From contig NC_053499.1 of the NCBI RefSeq assembly GCF_905171775.1, forward strand, positions 146,260,751-146,324,750: a stretch of 64,000 nucleotides of DNA, given 5' to 3'. The translations under genes and the position numbers were made by a program. Below, in pieces: positions 1 through 10,421 of the stretch; the first letter of the stretch is position 1, and every line of letters starts with the position of its first letter. A model generated the notes under the pieces. It did no database searches. It worked only from the letters and a program-made list of their open reading frames with translations, and was not told the DNA's origin. The DNA comes from Rana temporaria. Taxonomy: Eukaryota; Chordata; Amphibia; Anura; Ranidae.

Positions 1-79
1 ACTGTCCGGGAACGCAGATTATTTTTTTTTATACTCAGGAATGCACAGCGCTTGTTTACTCGCCTGTGTGTATAGGTAC
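1..79. other. left edge, no gene seen
   Basis: AT-rich sequence up to the boundary of the solo LTR. The last four bases (GTAC, 76-79) form the left copy of the LTR target duplication. Nothing else is recognised. Confidence 0.5.
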
Positions 80-668
80 TGTAAGGGGTTAGCTTGGTAG
101 CGGGGTGTGTGACCCCCTGGATGGGTTCACTACACACTGAATTTATACAGACAGGCAGTCGAAGACGGTTGAAAACAAAGATTTTGGTTTATTCTTCCAT
201 CTTGCTGGAAACAAGTGCAAGCATCCAAACAGCATAAACAAAATCAAACATAAAATAAACCCTGGCCACTTTGGGCGTCTATCTTCACCACACAGGAACC
301 TATCTATGGAGTCTGGCACAGCCTAGTGCTGGGCAGACACTGCTGGTCATACAGCAGAAAAACAATAGTCTTTTGATTTTTATCACAAAGAAAAATCAAT
401 CTTCCTCACCTCCTCAGAAGACTTTCAGTACACTGCTCTCCTTCTCACGAAGCCTCAGGATGCAGCAAAACAGTGGTAATCCTCTGGATTACTTATAGAG
501 GCTTTAATTGCCTCATTCTGAACAGCTGAAGTTTTCCAACTCCCTTAGACCTTTTCTGGCTACTGTTGCAGCCGACGCCTAATAACAATTGGTGTATTGT
601 CTAAACAAGGCAGAAATGTATGTCCCGTCTGTGACAACACCCACAGATTTACCTGACTTCCTGTCACA
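80..668 (-). mobile_element. solo LTR of an LTR retroelement
   Basis: Seen: read on the minus strand this 589-bp block starts TGTGACAGG and ends CCTTACA (TG...CA), and it is flanked by an exact 4-bp duplication, GTAC, at 76-79 and 669-672. On the minus strand a TATA-like CTATAAGT lies near 491-498, and an AATAAA polyadenylation signal at 193-188, about 110 bp before the 3' end. That order (U3 promoter, then poly(A) signal) is the usual LTR plan. No gag, pol or env coding sequence adjoins it, so it is probably a solo LTR left by LTR-LTR recombination. The superfamily (gypsy-like or retrovirus-like) cannot be decided from the LTR alone. GTAC is its own reverse complement, so a chance match is somewhat easier. 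Confidence 0.7.
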
Positions 669-852
669 GTACATTATAAACAAAATAGTAGGATAAGGTA
701 GGATCATGTATGTATATAGTCAAGACTCACCAATCTACTTAGGTAAAATTGTCAAACAATGGGCTGCATTTTAGATCAGAAAAAAAACAAAACAAAAAAA
801 CAACAACACTGTACTGAGCTTTTTTTAAACTGCAGTGTGCAAAAGGCCTTGG

Positions 853-1272
853 GCCTCGTACACACAATAGGTTAACCAGAGGACAACGGTCTGATGGACC
901 GTTTTCATCGGTCCAAACCGATCGTGTGTGGGCCCCATAGGTTATTTAACCATAGGTTAAAAAAAGGCCAACTTGCTTTAAATTTAACCTATGGATTCCT
1001 AACTGATGGGAAAAACGATCGTTAGTAGGCACAACCATCGGTTAAAAATCCACGCATGCTCAGAATCAAGTCGACGCATGCTTGGAAGCATTGAACTTCG
1101 TTTTTTTCAGCACGTCGTTGTGTTTTACGTCACAGCGTTCTAACACGAACGGTTATTTAACCTATGGTGTGTAGGCACGACGGACCATCAGTCAGCTTCA
1201 TCGGTTAACCTATGACAACAGTCCATCAGACCGTTTTCATCATCGGATGGACTGATCGTGTGTGTACGAGGC
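853..1272. mobile_element. MITE, GCCTCGTACACAC family
   Basis: Terminal inverted repeats: GCCTCGTACACACAAT at the left, and its reverse complement form ending GTGTGTGTACGAGGC at the right. Subterminal blocks around TCCATCAGACCGTTTTCATC also occur in inverted orientation. It is a non-autonomous DNA transposon with no coding capacity. Related copies lie at 8583-8789, 14503-14901 and 40291-40674. Confidence 0.8.
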
Positions 1273-1590
1273 TTTAGGCTCAGTACACATTAGTGTTATG
1301 CGGGGGGCAAACCCTGCAAATCCACTGCCGGTTCCTGCATCGCACCTGCATATCGCACTGCAAACTGTCAATTCTGACAGGAATCGTATCGCATTGGTGT
1401 TGACAAAAAAAAATGGGTCCTGCACGATTTTGGTCCAGATGCGATGCAAATTCAGCCATACAACATATATGACTGAATTTGCATCGCACAGCCATTGCAT
1501 GTGATTTGCACAGCAGCGTGAATCACATGCAATGTCTGACATTACACCAAAAAAAAAAAAAACACTAGCCCCCACTGCTTCCAAGAGTGT
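1273..1590. repeat. degenerate inverted-repeat element with hairpin
   Basis: Rich in GCGATGCAAAT-like motifs. A clean hairpin pairs 1441-1455 (GCGATGCAAATTCAG) with 1473-1487. An A-run lies at about 1549-1562. Open frames here are repeat-derived. Termini were not resolved. Confidence 0.4.
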
Positions 1591-2640
1591 CAAACTCCTG
1601 TGTCACATTTTTGCCTGTAGTGAAATAGGGGTTGAAGGATGGGACCACCATGTGTGATGGAGAACACAGACATCGGGCACTTCCGGAAGTATTGAATGCC
1701 GAGGACAATGACAGAGCCTTCAGTGCTGTGGAGATAAGACAGAGACAAAAGAAAGTGGAGTATACTACCTCTTCGACAGTGGGAGGAGCTTTGATTTCTT
1801 TAGAGACCTGACTGGGTCTCTTTAAAGCCCAACTCCAACCAACATGTTTTATATGGTTTTTGAGCTAGGAGGGGTTTAGAGACCGTTTTTCATTGTGTTC
1901 TTGTTCAGGAGACAATAGTGATTTAGAAGTCATTTGGAGGAAGCACCGAACCCTGTGGGGGACCCGGCAGATTTCAGGGGGCAATTTCTCAGGACAGGAG
2001 TGGGGTTCTGCCATTCTGTCATTAATATACTTGTATTCATTTGAAATTTTATGCATCTCTAGGATTCTATTTATCTAACATGTCTTTGGACTGAAGAATG
2101 GTTCATATGAAAAGCCCATTATGGATTATCACAGCTACTAGACGTTACATGCTTTTGGACTTGAAAGAGCGAGCCGCCTCTTTCTATTCACACTTCTAAA
2201 CTCTTTTCAAGATGTCACTCTGGAGGTACCATTACTTTTTTTATCAAGACATTCAATTCTTTGAACCATTAGTTGGGTACGTCATTGCAAATGTTGTGTG
2301 CGTTTTTTGTTTTTTTTTTTAAATAAGATTTTCTGTTTATTATATAGACATTCGTGCAGAAATCAAGGTCATTACAAAAAGGATAATTTTCTTGCAACTG
2401 GAGTTCTAAGAAAAGGGCCTGGCTTGTTAAAAACCGCAATATATACAAAAGTCAAAGATCAAAAGAAAAGCCTAATGACTCCAATTTGTATCAAAATCAA
2501 AATACCCTTTCATGGTCGTAAAAACTATTTCCAGGGACACCAATAGTAATTGGGTGTTTCTAACGCTGTCAGACATATTACCTAACAGGACCACAAAACT
2601 AATTAAAAGACAGAGAAAGAGATGCACAAATTTCTTATTT
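1591..2640. other. intronic sequence, no gene seen
   Basis: No recognisable exon or RNA gene. A T-rich run is at about 2309-2321. A short plus-strand open frame (2298-2546) has no recognisable similarity. Presumed BANP intron. Confidence 0.4.
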
Positions 2641-3215
2641 TTTAGCTTTAGTTAATTCTACCTGTATTTAAGCACTTGCCATCCAGGACAATCTTGACAT
2701 TTTTAACATACATGTTAAAATCACCATTTTCTTGTTGGAAAATTACTTGGAACCCCAAGCATTAAAGATTTCCCAAAAGCAGAGGCCCTGGAGAATAAAA
2801 TTATGGCCGTTGCAATTTTTTATGTTGCACGATATTTGGGCAGCCATTTGTGAAACTCAAATTTTCAGGAAAAAAAATACTTAAAACGGAAGCTCCATTG
2901 TTTGCCTCCTCTGCCACATTTGGCACCTTGTTATTTACAGGTACACGCTCCCACTTCCGGGTGACTTTGGCCATTCACAAAGCACAGCACGCTTCGGGCA
3001 TGTGCAGTAGGAAGCCGGCTGTGAAGCCGCAAGGCTTCACTGACGGTTTCTTCTACCCCAGATGGCGGCGACAGGACCTGAGAGCCAACTAAAAAATTAG
3101 CTGGGGAGAAGACACTGCTGGATTCCAGGACAGGTAAGCGTACTAATATTAAAAGTCAGCAGCTACAGTATTTGTAGCTGCTGCCTTTAAGGAAGGAATC
3201 TGGAGCTCTGCTTTA
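2640..3215. repeat. composite old repeats
   Basis: 2700-2890 resembles the interior of the hAT copies at 8334-9096 and 9941-10195 (shared AAAATTACTTGGAACC-like text). 2990-3215 resembles the family at 15623-16035 and 55700-56068: a GAAGCCGCAAGGCTTCAC hairpin, then GGACAGGTAAG and AATATTAAAAGTCAGCAGCT. Both are fragments without intact ends. Confidence 0.55.
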
Positions 3216-4382
3216 AAGCATTTGTTACCCCAACACTTCATATTTCTCATATGTGCCTGCTGTACCATGTACTTATATGAAGAAGAATCCTGTTATCTTT
3301 TTATTGCTTTCTTTATGTGAAATCCCTGGTGTTCCTGCTAGTCTCTTTGCTTTCCTATTGAAAACTGACCACACTAAGCAGGAGAGCACACTGTGGTCAG
3401 TTCTCTAGCTAGCTGTGCTGAAAGTGTACTCTCCTCCAATGATCAGACTTGTCCTGACACATCCCTGCTGCACAGCCATTCATGGGAAGCTTAGTGTGCT
3501 GCTGCTTCTTTTCCTCTTCCAACTCTTACTATGTAGTTGAGAACAGAGAGAATGTGATCAAAAAGGAAAAATAGGCATTGATGTTTTTTTTTATATCTAT
3601 ACAAGAATTACTGGTACTTGCCTTTCATTTCTATTTCAAACTGAATGGGATTTCTTTTACACGGTACCCGTTTGCAATCACTTTAACTATATAGTAAAAA
3701 AAAACTGTATATAGTACCCAATATTTTGGTAAAATATAAAAGATGACTTTTACCTGAATGCAGACCACCGGATCTATAAAAAAAACAACACTAGGACCAC
3801 GGCTGCAACTGCATCCTGATCCTGGTATAATTGTTTTCTATCCAGGAGGTATAGATATATACTGTATATGCTGGACCCTAAGTGGGTAAAAAATGGAGAT
3901 TGGACACAAAAACTTTAATGTAAATATATTTTTCAGTACACGCAAAGGACGCAAATCCACTCTGTGTTCGCCAAATGCCTTTGTAAACCCAGATATTACC
4001 TTGCAAATATAGCAGTGCCCTCATTACTGTGCTGTACACAGACTGTGCAGTGTGGAGAGGGACCCAGCAGACTCCACCCACTACAGGCTGCTTGTAGAAA
4101 ACTATAGGAGGGGGCGGAGACAAGACAAGAAATTCGCAAAACACACCAAGAAGAATACACATGGCTTTTGTATATAGACAATACACGCTTTTCCCAAAGT
4201 TCAGCTTTAATAGACTTCCCTCTCACTTCCTTCCCAGAGACAGTGGTCATGTGGTGACTATTTACCTTCATTTTTTTTCCCCTTTCTAAGAAAAATGGAA
4301 AACATCTGGACTTTCACTTTCTTTACAGTACAATATGTCAGAAAGTATACATTTTTATTAAAGTAAACGTGAATATAGTAAA
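3216..4382. other. intronic sequence, no gene seen
   Basis: No recognisable exon, RNA gene or complete transposon. Open frames on the minus strand (3878-4271) look like chance frames. Presumed BANP intron. Confidence 0.4.
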
Positions 4383-4390
4383 GCGACACC

Positions 4391-4931
4391 CAGGGCTGGA
4401 CTGGGACAAAAATTTGGCCCTGGACTTCATCCAGACTGGCCCACTTTGACAGGTCTCTCCCATGGTGGCCGGACAACTCCTGCCCCCCCCCAGCCACCCA
4501 AGCCCCTTCTCCCCCTTCACTAGCCACTAGCCTTTCTACTTTATTAGAGTAGAACGGCTGGTACTGGTACTCTTATAGGCAGTACCAGTGGGGAAGCTAG
4601 ACATTATTTCACCCGGGGCAAAGAATCAGTTCAGTGCCCCCCCCTTATGGGACAAGATTAGGCAGAAGTGAGAAACTCCCAGGCCATAGCTGTTGAGTCA
4701 GCTGTCTGTCCCCTCCCCCATGCTCCTCTGTCGTCCCCCCTGCTCTTCTGCTCCTTCCCTCTGCTTCTTTGTCCCCCCAGGTGAGCGCTGTGGGGAGGGC
4801 GAGGAGGTGAGCGCTGCGGGAAGGCAGGAGACAGAGGAGCGGGGTGGCGGTCTGCTGTCACTGAAGCCGGCCCACTGAGCCATCGGCCCACCGGGAAACT
4901 CCCTGTAGTCCCAATGGCCAGTCCATCCCTG
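4391..4931. mobile_element. non-autonomous hAT element, CAGGGCTGGACTGGG family
   Basis: 541 bp with ends CAGGGCTGGACTGGG and GGCCAGTCCATCCCTG, which are inverted repeats. It is flanked by an exact 8-bp duplication GCGACACC (4383-4390 and 4932-4939). CA...TG ends and 8-bp duplications are the hAT hallmark. The GC-rich interior gives several overlapping chance frames. A second copy in the opposite orientation enters the window at 63872. Confidence 0.9.
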
Positions 4932-5172
4932 GCGACACCTAATGCATGTAATTATCTTTATTTATAAAATATATATTTATTTACTGGTAGCAATAAGATT
5001 TTATATGCTAAAAGGCAAAACTGTTGCATTTCCACTGTAGATTTATCAACAATGGCTGCATGAAATAAACATGTGATGTGTACACTGTTTCAATGTGCTC
5101 CACAACACTGGGATCTTACTTCATGTGCAAAATAATTTCTTGAAAACAAAGTTGTGGAAAGTTTTGGCACGC

Positions 5173-5580
5173 TAAGGGCCCTTTCACACGGGGCGGATCA
5201 GTAATGATCCGCCTCCGTGTGTCCGTAAGCTCAGCAGGGATCGCTCCGTACATCCCCGCTGAGCCGGCAGCTGACAGGGCGGTCTCCGCACACTGTGCAG
5301 GGACCGCCCTGTCTTTTCTCCGCTCTCCCCTATGGGGGGATCGGATGAACACGGACCGTGTGTCCGTGTTCATCCGATCCGATCCGCAGACGGAAGAAAA
5401 AATAGGGTTTTCTTCCGTCTGCAAAATCAGATCTTTGCGGAGGCAGGTGATTACGGGTGTCAGCGGATGTTTATCTGCTGACACCCGCAATCACATAGGG
5501 ACCAATGTATGTCCCGTTTTCATCTGCAAAAGGGATGGATGAAAAAGCGGACATACGGTCCGCATGTCTGAAAGGGGCCT
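5173..5580. mobile_element. MITE, AAGGGCCCCTTTCACAC family
   Basis: Left end TAAGGGCCCTTTCACACGGG; right end TCTGAAAGGGGCCT. The interior is rich in short palindromes such as CCGTGTGTCCGTGTT. No coding capacity. A relative with the same ends is at 61784-62152. Confidence 0.75.
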
Positions 5581-5610
5581 AAATGAGAACCAAACTCTCA
5601 ATAAACATTA

Positions 5611-5950
5611 GGGCTTCATACACACTAGGGAGACTTTGGAGTGTGAGTTTACATTCTTATACCCCATACACACGAGGGGAATTTCCGCCAGCAAAAGTTT
5701 GAGAGCAGGTTCTCAATTTTTCCGACGGAAAAAAATTCCTATCGGAAAATCTGTTAGTCTGTATGGAATTCAGACTGGAAAAAAACATGCATGCTCAGAA
5801 ACAATTCAACGCATGCTCGGAAGCATTGAACTTATTTTTCTTGCCTCATCGTAGTGTTGTACATCACCGCGTTCTTAACGCTCGAAAGTTCAGAGAACTT
5901 TTGTGTGACCTTGTGTATGCAAGCCAAGCTTGAGCGGAAATCCAACCTTC
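5611..5950. mobile_element. truncated MITE of the TACACACGA type
   Basis: Left end CCCCATACACACGAGGGG and interior CATGCTCGGAAGCATTGAAC, shared with 853-1272, 14503-14901 and 40291-40674. The matching right terminus is not found, so it is probably truncated or diverged. Confidence 0.5.
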
Positions 5951-6119
5951 ATGACATTTATACCTTCCAATTGGTCAATAAGGCCATCATCATTTTGCTA
6001 GCCAATAGGGCACAGGCAACAGGAAGCGGGGGTGCTACACCGAACTATGCAAGCTCTTTTTGCAACTTCATTTATATAAAAAGTAAAAATCACTAGAGAG
6101 CTGTTGAAAGCACCTAGAG

Positions 6120-6267
6120 CATGGGTCTTCAAACCATGGCCCTCCAGTTGTTCAGGAACTACAATTCCCATCATGCCTAGTCATGTCTGTGAATGTCAGT
6201 GTGTTACAATGCCTCATGGGATGTGTAGTTCTGCAACAGCTGGAGGGCCGTAGTTTGAAGATCCTTG
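6120..6267. mobile_element. 148-bp palindromic mini-hAT
   Basis: Ends CATGGGTCTTCAAACC and GTTTGAAGATCCTTG are inverted repeats. An exact 8-bp duplication ACCTAGAG flanks it (6112-6119 and 6268-6275). Much of the element folds on itself through CTACAATTCCCATCATG-type text. No coding capacity. Confidence 0.88.
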
Positions 6268-6275
6268 ACCTAGAG

Positions 6276-6887
6276 GTACCTGAAACCCAGAAATGACCCC
6301 ACTGTAAAATCCTCAAAGCCATTAAACACAGACTAAAATTTCAAAAACTGGCCCAGGCAAAGCATCCAAAAGCCTCCAGCTGCTGAGGAATGACAAGGAA
6401 GTGGGGGTCAGGGGACACAGCCTGTATATTTTGAAATGACAGCAGACACTCCACATTTCAGGAATCTTGTGTACTCCTCAGACAGATCCTCCTCTGTGTT
6501 TACACTTGAACGCAATCTTCACACACACACATTCTCTGCTTATAAACACAAATCATACCGATTATCATTCAGAATTCCTTTCAGATCAACCAATTATAGC
6601 TGTATTCTTCAAGGGAGGACAAATAGAAGCAGCAGACAGCTGTGCCCAGTACATAGGGAAGAGGTCTCAGTAGTCGTCATTTGTCAAGCTTTATTCAAAA
6701 TCTGATCTCTAGCTCCCCCTGCAGACGGCTCTCCAGTGTAGCGGCAGAAAAATTCCAACTGCACACAAAATTGAGGAAACGAGGTCATAGAAACATTTGT
6801 TTTTCCCCAAGTTTTCCTGATAAAACTGAAAACATCGCTGCCACTACAGCGATGCCTAATGCAAGAGTATTTGCTGCCTAAATAAGT
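6276..6887. other. intronic sequence, no gene seen
   Basis: No recognisable exon or repeat boundary. Open frames at 6436-6881 have no recognisable similarity. Confidence 0.4.
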
Positions 6888-6923
6888 TTAACCACTTCAG
6901 CCCCGGAAGATTTTGCCTCTTAA

Positions 6924-7696
6924 AGGGGTTGTAAAGACAAAAATATGTTCCTCTTAAATTAAAGTCTGACAGTAGCTGATAAAGTAAAAAGTATTGTTTT
7001 GCATTATAACTAGTTTGATACCTGTTGAAATCGAGCTGTTCACCTCCAGCACTCCTGAATCGTTATTCTCACTGACTTCCTGGTTTGCGGTGCGCATTCA
7101 TTCTTGCTACATCACGGCCTAATGGGAACTACAGTTCCCATTAGGCTTAGCCTCCATGCCTGTGAGGGATAAGAGAGCATCTACACGCAGGGCTGTAGTC
7201 ATAGGGAGGGGGTGAGCATATTCTGCTTTCCACCATGCAAAACGGCTCAGATGCTGGTGGAAAGCAAGAAGAGGAGTGACAGGAAATGGCATTTTCAAAC
7301 CTGGATTACTGTATTTTGGAGGTCAAAAAGAAAAACAAGGTAAGTGATATTTAAATGCTCTAGCTTACAGCAATCAATTGATCTAATAAAAAACAAACCT
7401 TGAGCCCTGGTTCACACTGGGTACGATTTGGAACGATTTGAGATGCGATTTGACATGCCAAATTGCATCTCAAATCGGCGGCAATTGTCGGCAATGGCAC
7501 TGTCCTAATCAGTGCGACGCCGCATCTGCGATTTCAAAAAGTAGTTCCTGTACTACTTTTTGCGATTTTGGGCCGCGATTTACATTAAATTGCGGCTGAA
7601 ATCGCGGCAAAATCGCAGCCGCGAAATCGCGGTAAAATCGCACATTTTACCGCGATTTTGAATTTGCAGCAGTGTGAACCTAGGCTTAGTGTTCCT
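6924..7696. mobile_element. TTAA-flanked element (TTAAAGGGGTTGTAAAG type)
   Basis: Flanked by TTAA at 6920-6923 and 7697-7700. The left end AGGGGTTGTAAAGAC matches other copies here (10422-10925, 20737-21182). TTAA duplication is characteristic of piggyBac-type transposons. It is itself interrupted by the MITE at 7401-7690. It holds a small hairpin around 7125-7145 (AATGGGAACTACAGTTCCCATT). No transposase frame. Confidence 0.75.
7401..7690. mobile_element. MITE, GCCCTGGTTCACACT family
   Basis: Left end GAGCCCTGGTTCACACTGGG; right end AGTGTGAACCTAGGCT. The interior is full of GCGATTT and AAATCGC inverted words. It is the innermost layer of a three-level nest. A relative is at 48552-48763. Confidence 0.75.
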
Positions 7697-7760
7697 TTAA
7701 TGACCAGGCCATTTTTTGCGATACGTGTCTCCATTGCTTCTGATCCAGAGTAGAGGCAAA

Positions 7761-8325
7761 TACTCTTGCACTAGGCATTGCTGTAGTGCCCATAAGACAG
7801 GAAGTGTGTTACGGACTGGATCACCAGGTGAAAAAAAATAAAAAGCCATAAAAAAAATAAAACTTATGCTGACACCATATCTAAGAATTGGTAAGCAACA
7901 ATATATTACATCGTTTGGGGTTTAATACCACTTTTAGGGCCTAACTGGGAACCTGCTAGGTAAGATTTTAAGCTATACAGTATTGTGTTGATGCTGGTTA
8001 TAGATGTAAGGAGCTCTCATTATCAGTGCTCCTGAAAGTGATTATAGGAGGAAATGTTGTGCAATATTGACTGTGTATGAGGAAATGCATTGAGAAATTT
8101 ACTTGCCAACTTTCAAGCAACATGGTATCTGTATTTAATATAAAGTCTCAGATTGGAACCAATCCTAATATTTTGGGCTGATGTCCAAGCTATCCATTTT
8201 CTTCTAGAACTGGTGATAAGCTCAAGTTTATTAGTGCTACCTACGACCGCTAGCTCACCTACCAGGTAAGGAAATCTTTGTCAGATTACTACCATCAGTA
8301 AGCTGCTTCAGAAAACAAATCCCTA
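7761..8325. other. intronic sequence, no gene seen
   Basis: AT-rich, no recognisable exon, RNA or repeat end. Confidence 0.4.
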
Positions 8326-8333
8326 CTCTCCTC

Positions 8334-9096
8334 TAGAGCTGTACGATTAATTATTAAAAAATCGTGACCTCAATTCAACCACCTCTTGATCTTAACTGGC
8401 ATTTCCCCGATTCTATGTAAACAGTGCAGAGCCAGAGCTGTCAAAAAAAAAAAGCTGGAAAATGTTTATTACTATTTCTCAGCACAGAGAGATAGAGAAG
8501 AGATACAATGTATCATTTGGTTCTTTTAGATCAAAGGGATGAACTTCAGTCTGTAAATGAGGGCAGTTTAACCACCAGACTAAAGCCTCGTACACACGCT
8601 CGGTTTTCTCAGTGGTAAAAAGTCAGCCTCACAGTCTTTCCCATAGGTAAGTAGTAGATCTGGCGGGATTCTCGGCTGTTTTCCTGATAGGAAAACTGCA
8701 AGGAAGCATACACACGTCCGGTTTTCCCAGCCAAAAGCTCTCCTGGCAGTTTTCCTGCCGAGAAAACCGGACGTGTATGTACGAGGCTTAGGATTTTTTC
8801 TGACACTTATTGTTTACAAGTTAAAATTAGTATTTTTTTGCTAGAAAATTACTTAGAACCCTCCAAACATTATATAGAGAATAAAATGGCGATTGTTGCA
8901 ATATTTTAAGTCACACTGTATTTGCGCAGCAGTCTTTTAAACACAATTTTTTGGAAATAAATAGTAAATAAACCGTAAAAGGCCAGCCCGATTTCTTTGT
9001 ATAATGTGAAAGAAGACGTTCTGCCATGAAAATTGTGATCTTTATTCTAAGCAAAAAAATTGTGATTCTCATTTTATCCAGAATCGTGCAGCTCTA
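8334..9096. mobile_element. hAT-like element, TAGAGCTGCACGATT family
   Basis: Ends TAGAGCTGTACGATT and AATCGTGCAGCTCTA are inverted repeats. The flanks CTCTCCTC (8326-8333) and CTCTCCTA (9097-9104) match at 7 of 8 positions, consistent with an old 8-bp duplication. A MITE (8583-8789) is inserted inside. A second, partial copy in opposite orientation starts at 9941. No intact coding frame. Confidence 0.78.
8583..8789. mobile_element. MITE, AAGCCTCGTACACAC family, nested in hAT
   Basis: Ends AAGCCTCGTACACACG and CGTGTATGTACGAGGCTT. Its subterminal GGTTTTC blocks face each other. It lies wholly inside the hAT-like element at 8334-9096, so it inserted later. Confidence 0.8.
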
Positions 9097-9342
9097 CTCT
9101 CCTACCATTCTTGGCATACACAAGGTTTAGGACCCCACAGAAAAGTCAGACCATTATCTAGTGATATATCCACCTCTGGATGCAAGTAGGACTTACTTTT
9201 AAAGAAGAACTAAACTCTCTCAAACAACATGAACTAGTTTTAATTCTTATGCTGCTAACATTGGTAAATATATAGTAAGATATATTTGTTTCACATTTCT
9301 TCAATTGCTTCCTGGTTTTTGGACAAAATGATGTCATAAATC

Positions 9343-9760
9343 AGTGGTCTCCAAACTGTGGCCCAGGAGCCAGATGTGGTCCTTTGCTTGCTTCTATCCG
9401 GCTCTTGGGACACTGTTTCTCCTACTGACACCATCGATGTGGCACTATTCCTCTCACTGACACCATTGATGGGGCACTATTCCTCCCACTGACACCATCG
9501 ATGTGGCACTATTCCTCCCACTGACACCATCGATGTGGCACTATTCCTCCCACTGACACCATCGATGTGGCACTATTCCTCCCACTGACACCATCGATGT
9601 GGCACTATTCCTCTCACTGACACCCATCGATGGGAGCACTTTTCCTCCTGCTGAAACCAATGATGGGGCAGCATTTGCCCACACTGATACCGGGACATTT
9701 TCTACTCACACTTGCCACAGTCAGAATGAGGCCAATAATTCTAGTGGCAAATCTCCTTTT
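9343..9760. mobile_element. hAT-like fragment carrying 32-bp tandem repeats
   Basis: Left end CAGTGGTCTCCAAACTGTGG resembles the hAT end at 27125-27595 (reverse complement of GTTTGGAAGCCACTG). The interior is a 32-bp minisatellite. The opposite end is not recognised before the palindrome at 9788, so it is probably truncated. Confidence 0.6.
9430..9650. repeat. 32-bp minisatellite, about 7 copies
   Basis: The unit has the core CACTATTCCTCCCACTGAC followed by ACCATCGATGTGG. The central copies are nearly identical and the outer ones have drifted. The same unit in reverse complement forms the array at 27240-27545. Confidence 0.88.
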
Positions 9761-9787
9761 TAACTCCAAAAAAAATTGTAGTCAGCA

Positions 9788-9934
9788 ACTCCAGATTCCC
9801 ATTGAATAATCTTTATTGCTAAATGAAGGTCAAGATTAAAAACATGCTGTGAACAAGGCTGTATGCCAAAACGTGTTAGCTGTTTATAATCGTGACCTTC
9901 GTGTAGCAAAGATTATTCAATGGGAATCTGGAGT
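9788..9934. repeat. 147-bp inverted repeat with AATAAAG-like arm
   Basis: The arm CTCCAGATTCCCATTGAATA pairs with TATTCAATGGGAATCTGGAG at the other end, with about 55-bp imperfect arms. The central part reads CCAAAACGTGTTAGCTG, resembling motifs at 25584 and 59890. Confidence 0.8.
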
Positions 9935-9940
9935 TTCCGG

Positions 9941-10195
9941 TAGAGCTGCACGATTCTGGCCAAAATGAGAATCACGATTTTTTTAGAATAATGATCACGA
10001 TTCTCTCACAATGCTCGCAGCATAACATCAGCTTTCACATTATACAAACAAAAAATTGGGCTAGCTTTACTGTTTAGTTTTTTAATAATTCATTAAAGTG
10101 TGTTTTTTCCCCAAAAATTGCGTTAAAAGACCGCTGCGCAAATACAGTGTTACATAAAATATGGCAACAACCGTCATTTTATTCTGTAGGGCCTA
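9941..10195. mobile_element. partial hAT-like copy, TAGAGCTGCACGATT end
   Basis: Starts TAGAGCTGCACGATTCTGGC and continues as the reverse complement of the right half of the 8334-9096 element. It stops at or before the TA microsatellite. The far terminus is missing. Confidence 0.7.
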
Positions 10196-10202
<7 letters not shown>

Positions 10203-10272
<70 letters not shown>

Positions 10273-10300
10273 CATATATACACACACACACACACACACA
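10203..10300. repeat. (TA)n-(CA)n microsatellite
   Basis: Pure TA repeats with two CA interruptions, then about ten CA repeats. Confidence 0.95.
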
Positions 10301-10421
10301 GGTGGTGACAGGTACACTTTAAATTACAGCATATAAAGATATTCCAAAATTGGAGATTTTACTTTTTTCATAAATATTTTAAACAAGTAGAAGTTTCCGA
10401 TAAGCTGAACTTCCCATTTAA

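Larger units (their letters stand above)
6892..7760. mobile_element. TTAACCACTTCAGCCCC-type element, split by insertion
   Basis: After TTAA (6888-6891) comes CCACTTCAGCCCCGGAAG up to TTTTGCCTC. The sequence then resumes at 7701 with TGACCAGGCCATTTTTTGCG. The interruption (6924-7696) is flanked by TTAA on both sides. A copy at 38826-38935 reads continuously through the same point (TTTGCCCTCTTAATAACCAG), so this is a genuine filled site. The 3' end is not recognised. Confidence 0.75.

Noticed and set aside
9430..9650. CRISPR-like regular repeats
   Set aside because: Head-to-tail 32-bp minisatellite with no unique spacers, in a vertebrate genome.
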